Shown here one piece after another: positions 1 through 12,228 of a stretch of DNA of 64,000 nt. The notes beneath the pieces are model-generated. The model saw only the letters and a program-made list of their open reading frames with translations, had not been told where the DNA came from and did no database searches. The position numbers and the translations under genes are program-made. Each line of letters begins with the position of its first letter. Positions within the stretch are counted from its first letter, which is position 1. This DNA comes from Siphonodentalium dalli (Eukaryota; Mollusca; Scaphopoda; Gadilida; Siphonodentaliidae), in contig CP136061.1 of assembly GCA_032622095.1 (NCBI GenBank), forward strand, positions 212,318,373 to 212,382,372, written 5' to 3'.

Positions 1-47
1 TTTAAAAAAAGGCGTGATTATAACACAAAACCAAAAATCTGTCGCGC

Positions 48-1477
48 ATATTATTGCGACATTGAACGCAAAATATTGCGATACTGAGCGCGCTAAATTT
101 CATACAGACCCGGTAGTGTTATATTTATATTAGATAAAAACTGTGCATATAGTGTACATATATAGTATACATATAGCATTTACAACTATAAGTATATACA
201 AATCTAACACATTGCCTCTATTTATACAATATAGAAGAAGCAATAATTTGATTTAAATGTCACAATTTTGAGCGCAAAATATTGAGACATTAAGCGCAAA
301 AAATTGCAATAATATCACAAGTGTCATGCTTATAAGCGTTTCCACTTGCAATATTATTGCGACATTGGGCGCGAAAACAGCGCGCTTAATATACCACTTC
401 TTTTGACTGGTACTGTATATCAATAACAGCTAGTTAATTGGGATTGAAACCTTCAAGACAACAGCTGATCCCATAATAACTGTGCGCGATGACTTGGCGA
501 CAATGTTCTCATGTAGTCGCACATTTTTCGATGACATTTTACAGCATGATGCCTCAAACTGTATACTGGTATCACGACATTTAGTATCAATATCAGTGAG
601 TCAGCCAAAGATAGTTTGATAAGTACATCCAACCAATAGTGCACTCCCGGTAAATTGTCGTAATATCTTGACGATAACATGGCGAATGATGACAATGTCT
701 CATATCCACACGTTTCAATGACAATTGGTGAACACGGGATGAATTTGTCCGTGTAATAACATATTATTGCGACATTGAACGCAAAATATTGCGATACTGA
801 GCGCGCTAAATTTCATACAGACCCGGTAGTGTTATATTTATATTAGATAACAACTGTGCATATAGTGTACATATATAGTATACATATAGCATTTACAACT
901 ATAATTATATACAAATCTAACACATTGTCTCTATTTATACAATCAACAATATAGAAGAAGCAATAATTTGATTTAAATGTCACAATTTTGAGCGCAAAAT
1001 ATTGAGACATTAAGCGCAAAAAATTGCAATAATATCACAAGTGTCATGCTTATAAGCGTTTCCACTTGCAATATTATTGCGACATTGGGCGCGAAAATAG
1101 CGCGCTTAATATACCACTTCTTTTGACTGGTACTGTATATCAATAACAGCTAGTTAATTGGGATTGAAACCTTCAAGACAACAGATGATCTCATAATAAC
1201 TGTGCGCGATGACTTGGCGACAATGTTCTCATGTAGTCGCACATTTTTCGATGAAATTTTACAGCATGATGCTTCAAACTGTATATTGGTATCACGACAT
1301 TTAGTATCAATATCAGTGAGTCAGCCAAAGATAGTTTGATAAGTACATCCAACCAATAGTGCACTCCCGGTAAATTGTCGTAATATCTTGACGATAACAT
1401 GGCGAATGATGACAATGTCTCATATCCACACGTTTCAATGACAATTGGTGAACACGGGATGAATTTGTCCGTGTAAT
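48..1477. repeat. 720-bp tandem duplication, two copies
   Basis: Two near-identical copies lie head to tail, about 48-757 and 761-1477. The spacing is 713 bp at the left, becoming 720 bp after a 7-base insertion (caacaat) in copy 2 near 944. Only a few substitutions separate them (for example at 493 and 1284), so the duplication is recent. Each copy carries short internal repeats of the type ttgcgacattgNgcgcaaaa (near 54, 265 and 350). The minus strand has an open frame in both copies (453-695 and 1191-1415, 80 and 74 codons) with one hydrophobic stretch. It matches no family I recognise and I do not treat it as a gene. Confidence 0.9.
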
Positions 1478-3440
1478 TGTCAAGTTGTATATGTACTTGT
1501 AAGTTGGAATTGTAGATATGTGATCATCCGTCACTGCGCGGCGTCAGTTCATTGGTTACGGTGTTGTTGTTGTTGACAATAAAGCTCACTATTGTGAATT
1601 ACACTTGTGCGTACAGTACATGCATATCCTCTCTTGTAAATGTACATGCAATGATGCAATCAGAAAACTGTCAACTGGATTAAACAACAGGTCCTTATCA
1701 ACATTCTAATAGTAACAGCTGCTCGTTGTTGTTTTTATTGTCGCTATTGGTTGAAATCGAAGCTCATGTTAATTGTACATGTTTCATTTCGTGTCAGTGT
1801 TTTGATAGTCACAGCACTGTCTATTTCAACATCAGCACTGAGTCCAATGGTGACAGGTTACAGCCGACCTCAGCACTGAGTCCAATGGTGACAGGTTACA
1901 GCCGACCTCAGCACTGAGTCCAATACTGACAGGTTACAGCCGACCTCAGCTCATGCATTGAATCTCTAAGGCCCAGTTGTCACAATTTAGTGGAAAAAGT
2001 CAACGGTTTTCGCAGAATTGAAACTTGTCCGGTTAACAAAGGAACAGAAATCAGACCGCCTTAACAACTGTCCACAACTGAAAAGGTAACATTTCCCAAA
2101 AAACAAAACAATAGTTTGTAATTCGTATGCGATGAAATACACAAAATGGCGATATAAAATAGGCGAGTGCTAAAGCAGGGAACTTAACTTAATTCGTAAT
2201 CAAGATTAAACGGACCCGCATAACACAGAATGAATGCCGGATCGTTGTATTGAATGCAAACAATTAATAATACTTATTAAATATCGGCAGATTCAGATTC
2301 AGTCATACTGTATGGAGTCACTACCGTATATGATTTAGTCGCCGATAAATAAATTGTTGAATTTTGACGGCATGAACTTGGAAACACGCACATTTTTAAA
2401 TTTGACCATCTTCAGGGAGCATAAAACAACGGTGATTCACCGTACAACTGATGAAACGGTATGGGACCGTCGGTTTAAGACGGTCAGACACCGTCAAAAC
2501 TGACAGTAGTTTCTAACAGTGTAGGATAATTCTGACTGATTTGTTTTGAAGAGGTGAATTATATTGGTGGCGTTTCTACTTAATCTGAGTGACTGCGACT
2601 AATCGAACCAGATGAAACCGTTAGTACTAAATGTCATATCGCACGACCGAGTAAGGTTTCCTTCTAGAATGTCATATAAACCTAGAAAATAATGCGTTTA
2701 CATCAATCAGGAGATATCTGATTATCAAAGTTTCTCATTAATTACACAGCTGTGATATACATTATTCAAGATAAAATAAGATACATACGTCGTAGGTAAC
2801 AACATTATACAAATACAAGCTATGTAGAGCTTTTTACCGACTAACTCCATATATAATTTAAACACAGTCATTTCAATATGATAAAAGCACAAATATAATA
2901 TTATCACTAACGCTGCTAACGCAATAAATGGACGTTTTGATATTATGAGAGAACTTGTGATTCACGAATTGAAATATGGCGATATTTCAATTTGAAGAAA
3001 TACATATTAACGAAATAGGTCTACCCATTATCAACAATCTTAAACCAAGCGAATATGAGTACAAATAGAATGTTAGACTGTTTATATCTGGTCTAGTAAT
3101 TGGTCTCGTAGCAATCAGTTATACAGGTATATATTAGAACGGCCGGTTATTTAGTTTTTGAGATGTCCAGCAATTATAAATGAATGTTGATATGCAGTTC
3201 ACATTGGTACTGTGTAAAAGTAATGCCTAACAAAACGACGTTTTTTGTATCTATTTGCAATCTTGAATAATCAACTGTAATATTAAGAACGAAATGCAAA
3301 TGTCTCCTTGTTAAGTTAAATATTGAGAAAATATCCCATTATCTTGATACTTCCCCTGCGGGGCCTCTAAAAATATCACAATGTGCAAAGCCTGCGGATA
3401 TATGCACCATAACTCAGCAGATTTCTAGATATCGCATAGT
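1478..3440. other. Non-coding stretch with no recognisable gene
   Basis: AT-rich sequence without a credible coding frame on either strand. The only structure seen is the 38-bp minisatellite at 1833-1946. Short open frames (1726-1917 plus, 2725-2907 minus) look like chance: the first runs through the minisatellite and the second is low-complexity and hydrophobic. Confidence 0.6.
1833..1946. repeat. 38-bp minisatellite, three copies
   Basis: The unit begins cagcactgagtccaatggtg and repeats exactly 38 bases apart at 1833, 1871 and 1909. The third copy differs slightly (aatactgac for aatggtgac), and a partial fourth start is at 1947. Confidence 0.95.
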
Positions 3441-3441
3441 G

Positions 3442-3449
3442 TATATATT
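3442..3449 (+). promoter_or_regulatory. Possible TATA element upstream of the signal-peptide exon
   Basis: TATATATT lies about 80 bases before the ATG at 3529, a spacing that allows a 5' leader of about 50 bases. In AT-rich DNA such a string is common. It is listed only because it sits upstream of a plausible first exon. Confidence 0.3.
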
Positions 3450-3528
3450 GGTTCTTCGGAACTCGGCAAACCAAACCTCACATTGCAGTTCAACCCGAAG
3501 TCAGCTGACATCCATTGCTATCGAAAAG

Positions 3529-3621
3529 ATGAAGAGTTTCTTGGTCATTGCTGTTGCAGCCATTCTGTTGGTCAACCTCGCTCAATGATCGTCACTCTCA
3601 CTCTCAAGTCTCGAAGAACAG
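3529..3621 (+). pseudogene. First exon of a secreted protein, interrupted by a TGA
   Basis: An ATG at 3529 opens a classic signal peptide: MKS, a hydrophobic core FLVIAVAAILLV, then NLAQ. The next codon is TGA (3586-3588). Past it the same frame continues with a serine-rich stretch (SSLSLSSLEEQ) up to a consensus splice donor, CAG|gtaagt, at 3621/3622. The exon would be 93 bases and end in phase 0. A signal peptide plus leader-like upstream sequence plus a strong donor suggests the first exon of a once-secreted protein. The in-frame stop makes it a probable pseudogene, or an allele or sequencing error. No second exon was recognised downstream, so the mature product is unknown. Confidence 0.5.
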
Positions 3622-3829
3622 GTAAGTGACTGCTAAATTTGTATTCAGGGCAGAGATGTGTCTCACTCCACCAACTCTGGCAAAACTTTAAAAAATTTGG
3701 AATTATCACAGTATCAGTTGGACATTCCAGACCAAAAGTAGGATCACTTTGTTCTACAAGTTTAATATTCCAACCAGTATTCAGTGTGAATTTTGTTGTT
3801 TTTATCCCAAAATTCGAAACATTTCCCAT

Positions 3830-4370
3830 CTTTGGCAAGTCTTCCACCTACGGTTTTGAGTTATTTCGGACAATTTCCGGGTTTTTTTTCGGACTTACAT
3901 TCGACCCATTTCGCCCCAAAAATACACGCCGTTTCACTACGGACGTTCCCGTGGTTAGTTGCGGCAAATTCCAATTGTTTTCGACAGAACAGAGCGGCAT
4001 CTCATTTTCGGATCAATTGTTGAACCTCAACCGCAAATGTGTTCACCCCCAAATGTTTCACAAGGTACATGCAGGCACAGACGAATTTGGGGTCATTTGA
4101 CATTTTTTCTGAAATTTTCCCGGCCGAGCAGAGGGCCGAGTCACTTTCAGCCAAGTGTTTTTAGATACAAAATGTTCCGACCAGGTGGCCACTTACGATT
4201 CTGAAGTTATTTCGGACAATTTCCGATTATTTTCGGACTCGGCATATTTTTTACGCATTTGGAACTTTTCGGCCTGAATGTTTTTTATTCGGCCCAACTT
4301 TACATCCTACTTCACTAAGAACGTTCCCGTGGTGGAATGCGGAATGCGGAATAAGTAATGGCGGGAATTC
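3830..4370. repeat. Degenerate tandem duplication, about 345 bp apart
   Basis: The phrase gttatttcggacaatttccg occurs near 3860 and again near 4205. Both are followed by related text, ending with 'acgttcccgtgg' near 3942 and 4321. The 153-codon open frame across 3639-4100 is compositionally odd and shows no domain, so I read this as repeat DNA rather than a gene. Confidence 0.55.
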
Positions 4371-5097
4371 ACGTTGCTAGTCCGTTGACCAAGTCAAACC
4401 ACAGGGGATTTAACACACTGGTTAAATGGTCGTGCTAATATGATATGATGCTGGTGGTCCTTCTGAATTGCTATGATGCCGGTAGAGCAAACTGATGCCG
4501 TTACGATACTGTACCGTTATTGTTTCTAAAGGTGTCATTTTCGGGGTGTTTAGCTAATCCGAGCGATTTGAGATAAAACAGTATGAAACATTCAAGAACA
4601 TGTATATTTTTGAAAAATACAATAATGCCTGCGCTAGAGTTTCTAACACGACGCGAATAACCATATTGATTTTATTCAATTTTCAACAATTAATACAACC
4701 ATTATTAAAAACATGTCGCAATAAATATGTTGTTGAATGTTTGATACGCATAATGGATTTTCTTGGATTATCGGAACACAGCGAAAAAGACAAATTAAAA
4801 AAATAGAACAGTACTCTGTGATAACAGCATCAGTTTGCCCTGACAGCATATTAGCAATTCAGCAGGACCAAGACACATCATAGCACATTAGCATGACCAC
4901 GTGAACAGGTGTGGTTACTTTGGAAACTTCAACAGATGGGAAGTTGGAGGTAACAGTTCCAACCGATTTGTTTGTTTGAACATATTTTATTTGAACCCAC
5001 TTTACATAATACATTTTATACATTGACAAATAGTTTCTGAAAATATGATATGAGTTAATCAAAATGGGTGGGAGCACAAGTTAGTCAACTTATAAAA
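4371..5097. other. No feature seen
   Basis: AT-rich spacer. Open frames at 4600-4806 (plus) and 4859-5077 (minus) show no domain, splice context or codon pattern that would support a gene. Confidence 0.5.
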
Positions 5098-5229
5098 ATG
5101 GTGACCTGGCTCGAGGGCAACATTGCGAATTGACTCCCCGAGGAACCAATGTCTCTCGAGGCGGAGCCGAGGGAAATTGGTTCCAAGTGGAGACTATCCG
5201 CAATGTTGCCCTCGAGCCAGGTCACCATT
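5098..5229. mobile_element. Foldback element (MITE-like), 132 bp
   Basis: A perfect 31-bp inverted repeat lies at 5098-5128 and 5199-5229 (left arm begins aatggtgacctggctcgagg). The 70-base centre contains a second, imperfect inverted repeat around ggaaccaat/attggttcc. The element could fold almost completely on itself. No clear target-site duplication is visible, and the transposon superfamily cannot be assigned. Confidence 0.8.
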
Positions 5230-6740
5230 GTTTTTATTATACCGAATAACCATGCAATCAGTTCTGAAAAATTTAACCGGTATCCATGATGTTTACTTTG
5301 AAGAATGCGGAAGTCGTCTGAATCGTGACGATTTGGGGTTTCCGGTTTGAATGTCACGGTCAAAATACGTCATAAAATGTCGTTCGGGTGCTTCCGTGAA
5401 CATGTTCGGGCTCTTTCGGTCGGAGCACAATGGTAGGTCTGGTCACGTTGAACCTATACGTGCAGCCCCACTAACGACGCGTCCCCACCGGCCATATATT
5501 TTTTTTAATGACGGAAATCTGTAACCAGAGCCTTTGTGACGCCCGGCTGCAGGGTGAAATGCTGGTCCTCATCTCAATATTAATGCGTATGTTCATGATG
5601 GCATATGGACCCAAATCTTTGACGAACAATGATATCATTTTCTTTCCATTACACACGGTAGTGAACTTGAAAAGTGTAAATGACATCGTCTTGAACAGAC
5701 AAATTAATTCAGGTTCTGAGATTCGTGATAATTTCTCTATGTACTATCCGGGAATACAAATATATGACAATTTGCTCGAATTCACTTCTGTGTGAAAACT
5801 TGTTTTTCCACGAATATATAGCGCATGCTATCTTGAATAATCCTTGTGAAAGAAAATATTGGGGCCAATACACGTTTAATCACATCTTAATTTCATATTA
5901 ATGAAGTCCACACAATATATAGTTATGTAATGAACGTCTGAATTTGGCATTAGAACTTTCTATGCGATTTTGACCCGATAATCTATTGATTTTTCTTAAC
6001 GCCTTAATTTTGACAAAACGTCTTAACCCATGCAACATTTCCCCCACAGTACTATTAGATATAGTACTGTGCATCCAAATTCGAAAACACGCTCTGACAT
6101 TTTTTAAGTTTATCGAATCGTGACAAATTGAATATTTGATTTTGTTAACATTCTTCAGCTTATATTGGACAAAACATTCTAAAAATAAATTGTGTTAGGA
6201 AGTTGACGGAGTGCTAGAAGTGAATCTGATTCCTGAACACGAGACCCCGCTTTGTTATCACTAAGCCCCGTTGGCTGTTACCTCGTCACGTGTTCATAAA
6301 CAAACACAATTACGCCTAATCGCGAAACCCACCGTTTCCAGCGCAATTTAATTATGTGTCGCCAAGACAAATGTTTTTCTCTTTTCTGCGAAACGCGAAA
6401 AAACTATTAGTCTTCCCTCCACTGGAAATAATCACAAACACCCAATTATGTTTGGAAACTAGCCACGACGAGCGACTCTAGATTATGTCCAAAAGCACAG
6501 AAGAAAAACACATCATGCCACTTTGTTTATAACATGATTTCTTATAGCTGTTATATTTCCCATAAATGTTCAATCTGAATTCGATTGGGTCGTACCGATA
6601 CACAAGCATAACTGCCCTTGCCTGTGGCAATACCATGAGCGTAACATGCTCTACCCATAGCTCCCAGTGGCTGTTTCCACCATTCGGGAAATAATGCTTC
6701 CCACTGCCCTTCAAGCCCTTGTGTAATTATTATCTTTATA
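5230..6740. other. Spacer with one dispersed-repeat copy
   Basis: No gene is supported. Short open frames on both strands (5508-5795, 5471-5686, 6478-6714) have no recognisable domain. The only shared sequence is the stretch at about 6310-6425, listed separately. Confidence 0.5.
6310..6425 (+). repeat. Dispersed repeat shared with 10225-10345 and 17765-17880
   Basis: The run 'cgaaacccaccgtttcc' followed by 'gcgcaatttaattatgt', then 'aagacaaatgtttttctct' and 'ctgcgaaacgcgaaaaa', occurs here and in both copies of the 7.5-kb duplication with small differences. A shorter, more diverged match lies near 25440. This is a dispersed repeat of unknown class. Confidence 0.75.
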
Positions 6741-7200
6741 TGTGACCCGCCATATCAAATCCAGTCGTAAGTCGGGATTTTTTTTACCCTGTGCCAATGC
6801 ATTCTCTTATATATGCGAGTCGACCATAGGTCGCCTCGCATATATAAGAGAATGCATTGGCCTAACAATTTTTTACAATTTTAATAATTTTTTCTTGTAT
6901 TCTTTAACAATTTTATAATTTCACCCATACAGAGCCCCAGACAAACATGAGCAGACGACACTCTTATATATGCTTCAAAATATGTGTGGGGCTCCCTGCA
7001 GGGTAATGGATGTTTTTTATTTTATGTCCTAAAAATTGTAAGAAACATTTATTTAAAAAATATTATAAAAAATTGTTAGGCCAATGCATTCTCTTATATA
7101 TGCGAGGCGACCTATGGTCGACTCGCATATATAAGAGAATGCATTGGCACAGGGTAAAACAAATCCCGATTTACGACTGGATTTGATATTGCGGGTCACA
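6741..7200. mobile_element. Nested MITE with TGTGACCCGC termini and palindromic arms
   Basis: Terminal inverted repeats begin TGTGACCCGCCATATCAAAT at 6741 and end with the near-complement at 7200. Both ends are flanked by TATA, which would be the target duplication. Just inside, each arm carries a module beginning ccctgtgccaatgcattctc. That module is itself a near-perfect palindrome of about 70 bases (6788-6862 and 7079-7147), centred on a tcgaccataggtcg core. The structure is therefore a palindrome of palindromes. The same inner module recurs at 27010-27238 and, partly deleted, at 62445-62625. No transposase is present, so mobilisation would be in trans. Confidence 0.85.
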
Positions 7201-8509
7201 TATATAAACATACAACTTTCGCCCGAATAAAGCAAACAACTACTGTCTAAACAAATATACATACTCACATTGTGGTCAGGCCCGCATATACAAAATATTG
7301 ATGAAATTACGTGTGTTCATACGAACAAGTATGCTATATATACATACTCGTTTGATAATAATAACTTGCGATCACGATTCTCCCTTGCATCTCCCGAATA
7401 GCGAGCAGTGTTGGCCCTGGTCCGAAATTCTTTGTACCCATTTTTATAGCCACTTGTGCAATTTTGTTTGCCATGCACTTTTGAAAAAGTTTAGCCACAT
7501 ACTGTGGGATAAATTAGCACATCGCGGCATCGTTTTACAAAATCCACCAAACGCTTGGAATGCCTTGTGGTAACTTGCTTATCACTTTATACATGTAACG
7601 GCTCAAACAGTTTGGTAAAACTAGATTAGATATCCGAGTCTTTATTATCAGCGAATCTACTATTCAAATTATCTCCAAAAACAGGCGCAAACTTACTGCG
7701 GGCTGACACTGAATCTTGCCTAAGTTTAGGTCCATCGTTAATGTCATGTCCGTGAGTGTCATTGTCCCATTCAAGACTGTCCACTGCATTAACGTCAATG
7801 AAATGTGAGAAAATATTGAATTGGGTGTATATATGACTTCACTCTTTTGCAATAAGTTTAACACACCGTAAAATAAAACCCTTTTGTTACACAAGAAGCC
7901 ATTTCATAAATCTTTGGTTTACTCAGTTGTGATAGCGTCATAAATAATCTATATACGATCACTAACTAATTGCTCAGGGCGTGAAACTGACACCCGATTG
8001 TATAGCTAATCGAACACATTCGTAATCTCATCCTTCTCGTCAGCTCTCGCGATAACGTTAAGTCTTCTTGTGCTGAGCCGGTTAATTTCTTTTGTTTACA
8101 ATAGATTGTCGTTCAGTCCGCGGTCGACACGAAAAATGCAGGTAGACATATTTTTAGCCACCAGCATATTTATTTTAGCCACTTTGTATTTTTTTCCCGC
8201 AATTTGCTAAACTAGCTAACGGCAGGGCGAACACTGATAGCGAGATATATTTCGCACCAAAAATGATGTCCGACATAGATATCAGTAACGATTCAGCCAT
8301 TTTGTCTGTCAAACATCCTGTGTTGAAATCCTCAGACCACTGTCTTGCTCACTGTTCCTTATTGGTGATATCGAGCCTACAATACAGATATAAGCATGAA
8401 GCGGTTGCCATAAACCATATAAATATACCATGTGTCAAATATCGTGGCCGGGCATTGAAATTCGCATGTGATGCTCACATAAACAACATCCCTCGGTCCT
8501 TATTAAACC
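7201..8509. other. No feature seen
   Basis: AT-rich spacer between the nested MITE and the 7.5-kb duplication. Open frames at 7298-7573, 7664-7894 and 8263-8568 lack domains. The last one runs into the start of the duplication. Confidence 0.5.
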
Positions 8510-8879
8510 TTTGTTACCAAAACCAACTATATACATGTATGTATATTTGCATGTATCGCCCCCTTTAATGGCGAATATATGATTTTGGGCAAAAAGTTGC
8601 TGAACGTCCATTGTTTTCAATACCAATTCGCCATGTGCCCTACTCAGAAATAATTTCGTTTATGCAGAACTATTCAGTTTATGGAGGACCCGTAGTCTAC
8701 CAAAATACCAACACAAAACACATCCATTGCATCGTTTTGTAAATGTGCATGATTAGTATCCGAATCGGGAATCCTGGCTTCGCCCTTATTATCGGTACGC
8801 CGTTTTAGCTAGTTTCCCATCAGTTCTCGACCGATATTTGCAACTCGATTGTGCCTCAAGGCCATGCTGGAAGTAAGTC

Positions 8880-9950
8880 GCCCCGTAGTTGACCATCGAC
8901 CGATCGCTCATCCATTCCAAGGACGAAATCCCCAACAACCGATGTGGAAAACATCAGTATACACATCCGTGGTGTAACCTGGACTGACCGAGTCCTGACT
9001 TCATAGACATGAACTTTTCAAAAACATCCACTCGTCGCACGAATCCGAACGTCCTTTATACGCCATTGATAATTCACGATGCATGTTACGCGTTTTAATC
9101 AAATGACAGATTCATATGTGCCATTTATTGGTACAAGTTTACCATCGTTCTGCCTCTCCTAACGCGCGCATATTAGCCAAACCTTCGCGCTTCTCGCTGT
9201 AAGCACCAGTACCTACCCCCTCCGCGGTATAACCTGAACTAACCAAGTGCTGGCCTTCATGGACATGAACTTTTTTCTGTCCGAAATGTCAACCCGTCTG
9301 CGACTTCTGTGCTCTCGATTACAGACGTACCAGTATACGCCATCGCGTTATAACCTGGACTGACTTAGGTCCTGATTCCAACCGACCCCCATCCATTCCG
9401 TGGACGAAAACCACAACAAACGATGTCGGAAGTATTAGTATACACCTCCGTGGTGTAACCTGGACTGACCAAGTCCTGACTGTTCATAGACATGAACTTC
9501 TTAAAACAATTTTAACTCGTCGCGGTTTCTGCGCTCACGGTACCGGTGAATCCGAACTTGCTCTGTATGCCATAGACAATGCATGAACGATGCGGGTAAC
9601 GCATTGTTGATAAAAACTATACGATTCGAAAATGCCATTTATTCAAAAATCATCAATACGCACCACCGCGGTGTAACATGGACCAACCAACTACTTGTGG
9701 ATCACAGACATGAACTTGTTCTGTCCGAGATGTCAATCGGTCCGCGGCTTCTGCGCTCGCGGGCACCGACGTATCGGTAAACGCCACCGCTGTATAACCT
9801 GGACTGACTAAGTCTTGACTTCCATCGACCAGTCATCCATTCCGTGGACGAAAAACCCAACAATCAATGTTGGAAGTATCAGTGGTGTAACCTGGTCAGT
9901 TACAACTCCGTTGTGTAACCTGGATTGACCAAGTCCAGACTATTAAAGGC
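8880..9950. repeat. Higher-order degenerate minisatellite
   Basis: The phrase 'gtgtaacctggactgacc' followed by 'aagtcctgact' recurs in variant forms near 8975, 9230, 9350, 9452, 9672, 9792, 9885 and 9912. Some copies are followed by 'catagacatgaactt' and others by 'gaccnnncatccattccgtgg'. Two longer sub-blocks (9224-9343 and 9666-9786) match each other about 442 bases apart, including the string 'tgtccgagatgtcaa' or a variant. This gives a two-level repeat. The open frame at 9583-9780 lies within it and is not a gene. Confidence 0.75.
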
Positions 9951-11954
9951 ACAGATGACCTTCGCGGTCAATATGATGTTAAAATAGTAACACCCATTAA
10001 AACAGCAATAAACAGGAAGAATATTAAAATATAGACATATTTTGTGCTTATATCAATCATGTACGTCTCTTGTGTTAATCCTTCCGATGTTCAGGGACGA
10101 CTTTATTTTGTGGAGTGGGTGCAGGATCCCGTACGATTCACCGCCGAATTGCGAACATCTGATCAAGTTCCTCCGGGGCAGATTGAAGCGGCGATTTTCT
10201 ATTTTTTCTCCTCTTGTGTTATTTAATCACCCAATCACGAAACCCACCGTTTCCCGCGCAATTTAATTATGTTAACTCGTGTCACTAAGACAAATGTTTT
10301 TCTCTACACTGCGAAACGCGAAAAACTAATAATCCCGTCAACGGAACGTATCAGAAACACGTGCGCAAATCGACGTTGTTGGCATTCTGGACAAAAGTAG
10401 ATGATTGTCACATTCTTCCAGATTGGATAATGCTTGAGCACTCACTGATCAAGTTGTGCTGATTCACTAAATTGGCACACAGTGTGCCTTTAGAAAGTAA
10501 CAAAATATTATATACTGTTAAACGTTAAACAGGCAGTTTTTTTTGGTAAAAATTAGTGACGCGACCCGGTCCTAACTCAGAGAGTGACACTATGGCATGT
10601 TCAAACCTCACCATTAAATCCCTCGTTTCATGAAATGCTTAAAGACATAGTATGTACTTGTTCGGGTGTGTGAAACTGATGTTAGTATTTTGGCGCTATG
10701 CCGACTGGAGAAATGTAACATTTTACTAACTTCACCGAAAATCTCAAGCAAATCGACCGTACTACTCCATAGAAAACATCGTCTGAACTACGCTCAATTG
10801 TAAATATTTACTACTCGATTCGGGACGCATCTATTTGCGATAAACTAACGAAAATGATTTCGCCGTCTGTAGTCACGCATTAATTAAGATATAATAATAA
10901 CGGTGTGTGTTGCCAATTTGGATGTAATATTTGAAAAAAATTACTAATTTGAACAAGTTTATTCTCCATTTCTATTTGATCACCCCTACCGGAGTGTTTC
11001 ACATCACTTTAATATACATTGAGAGGAAGTTTGTATCCTTGGTATATCCGCTCCGCCAATTTTGAACCACATCTAATTGGTACTAATTTGCGATAAAATG
11101 TTTTATCCCGGCGTTCTGGTGCCATCCTGTCACCAACCACTGGCTGCTGCTACGACGCCTGTATAATCCCACGCCATTATATTCCAAGGTGATGATTATA
11201 TAAATTGGTGAAAATCCGCTACAAAATTCTTATGAATGTTATGGTCTCCTTACCTCCCCATCCATGATCCAAACGGCATCGCTGTGGGGTCTATATACCT
11301 CACCATTATATTCATAGAATAATGTGCATCAATTTGGTAGAAATCGGCGCAAAAAAATATTTGTATCAATGACGGTGCCCCTCTCCATTCCCACGAAAGA
11401 CGGCACTAGCCCATTGTTGCACTGAGCGTAGCTCGTCCTTGTCTCCCTGCCTTCAGTTTATTTGTGTTCCGAATGGCATATTTCAAGGGTACTCGCTCAA
11501 TGTTTAACACATTTTCTTTCGATGGTTTATTACATTAAATTATTATTGACGTTTTAGTGATTCGAACCTGATTTCAAAATTGGCAAAACACTTTGCATTA
11601 AATCCATAAGCAGTAACGGTTGTCCCATCTAGAGTTCACCCCGAATATACGAATATTAGTGACGATCGGGTGAGAGATGTGAAATGTAGGGTGTGCTAAT
11701 GGAAATTGTTAACGGACGCACACACGCAGGGAACAATTGACGATGGACGCACGTTCAGCTAAAAATTATAACGTCTGAAGAGCGTGAAGTTGTAAATAAA
11801 TAAATGCTTCTTTATTTGTGGGACGAATTAATCGCGATAAACAAAATGACAATCACTCAGACAAGGTGAGAAAAATCCATGTATATGATTGACGTTTCGA
11901 TGTGTTATTTGGATGTACAATTTGTGAGAATACGTGTATCGTGAGCAAGAGTAG

Positions 11955-12228
11955 TCTCTGTTTCCACCATATGTCCATAGCAGATGATTTCAAATCACTT
12001 TAACATGTTCTCTGTTTCCACCAAATGTCCATAGCAGATGATTTCAAATCACTTTAACATGTTCTCTGTTTCCACCATATGTCCATAGCAGATGATTTCA
12101 AATCACTTTAACAGGATTCTCTGTTTCCACCATATGTCCACAGCAGATGATTTCAAATCACTTTAACAGGATTCTCTGTTTCCACCATATGTCCATAGCA
12201 GATTATTTCAAATCACTGTTACAGGGCA
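11955..12228. repeat. 54-55-bp minisatellite, five units
   Basis: Units start tctctgtttccaccatatgt at 11955, 12009, 12063, 12118 and 12173, and each ends near 'caaatcactttaaca'. Copy 2 of the segmental duplication has the same array (from 19489), but it stops inside the fifth unit at 19735. Confidence 0.95.

Noticed and set aside
3639-4100. A 153-codon plus-strand frame following the signal-peptide exon
   Set aside because: It begins inside the presumed intron after a strong donor, overlaps a degenerate tandem repeat, is phenylalanine-rich by composition and has no domain.
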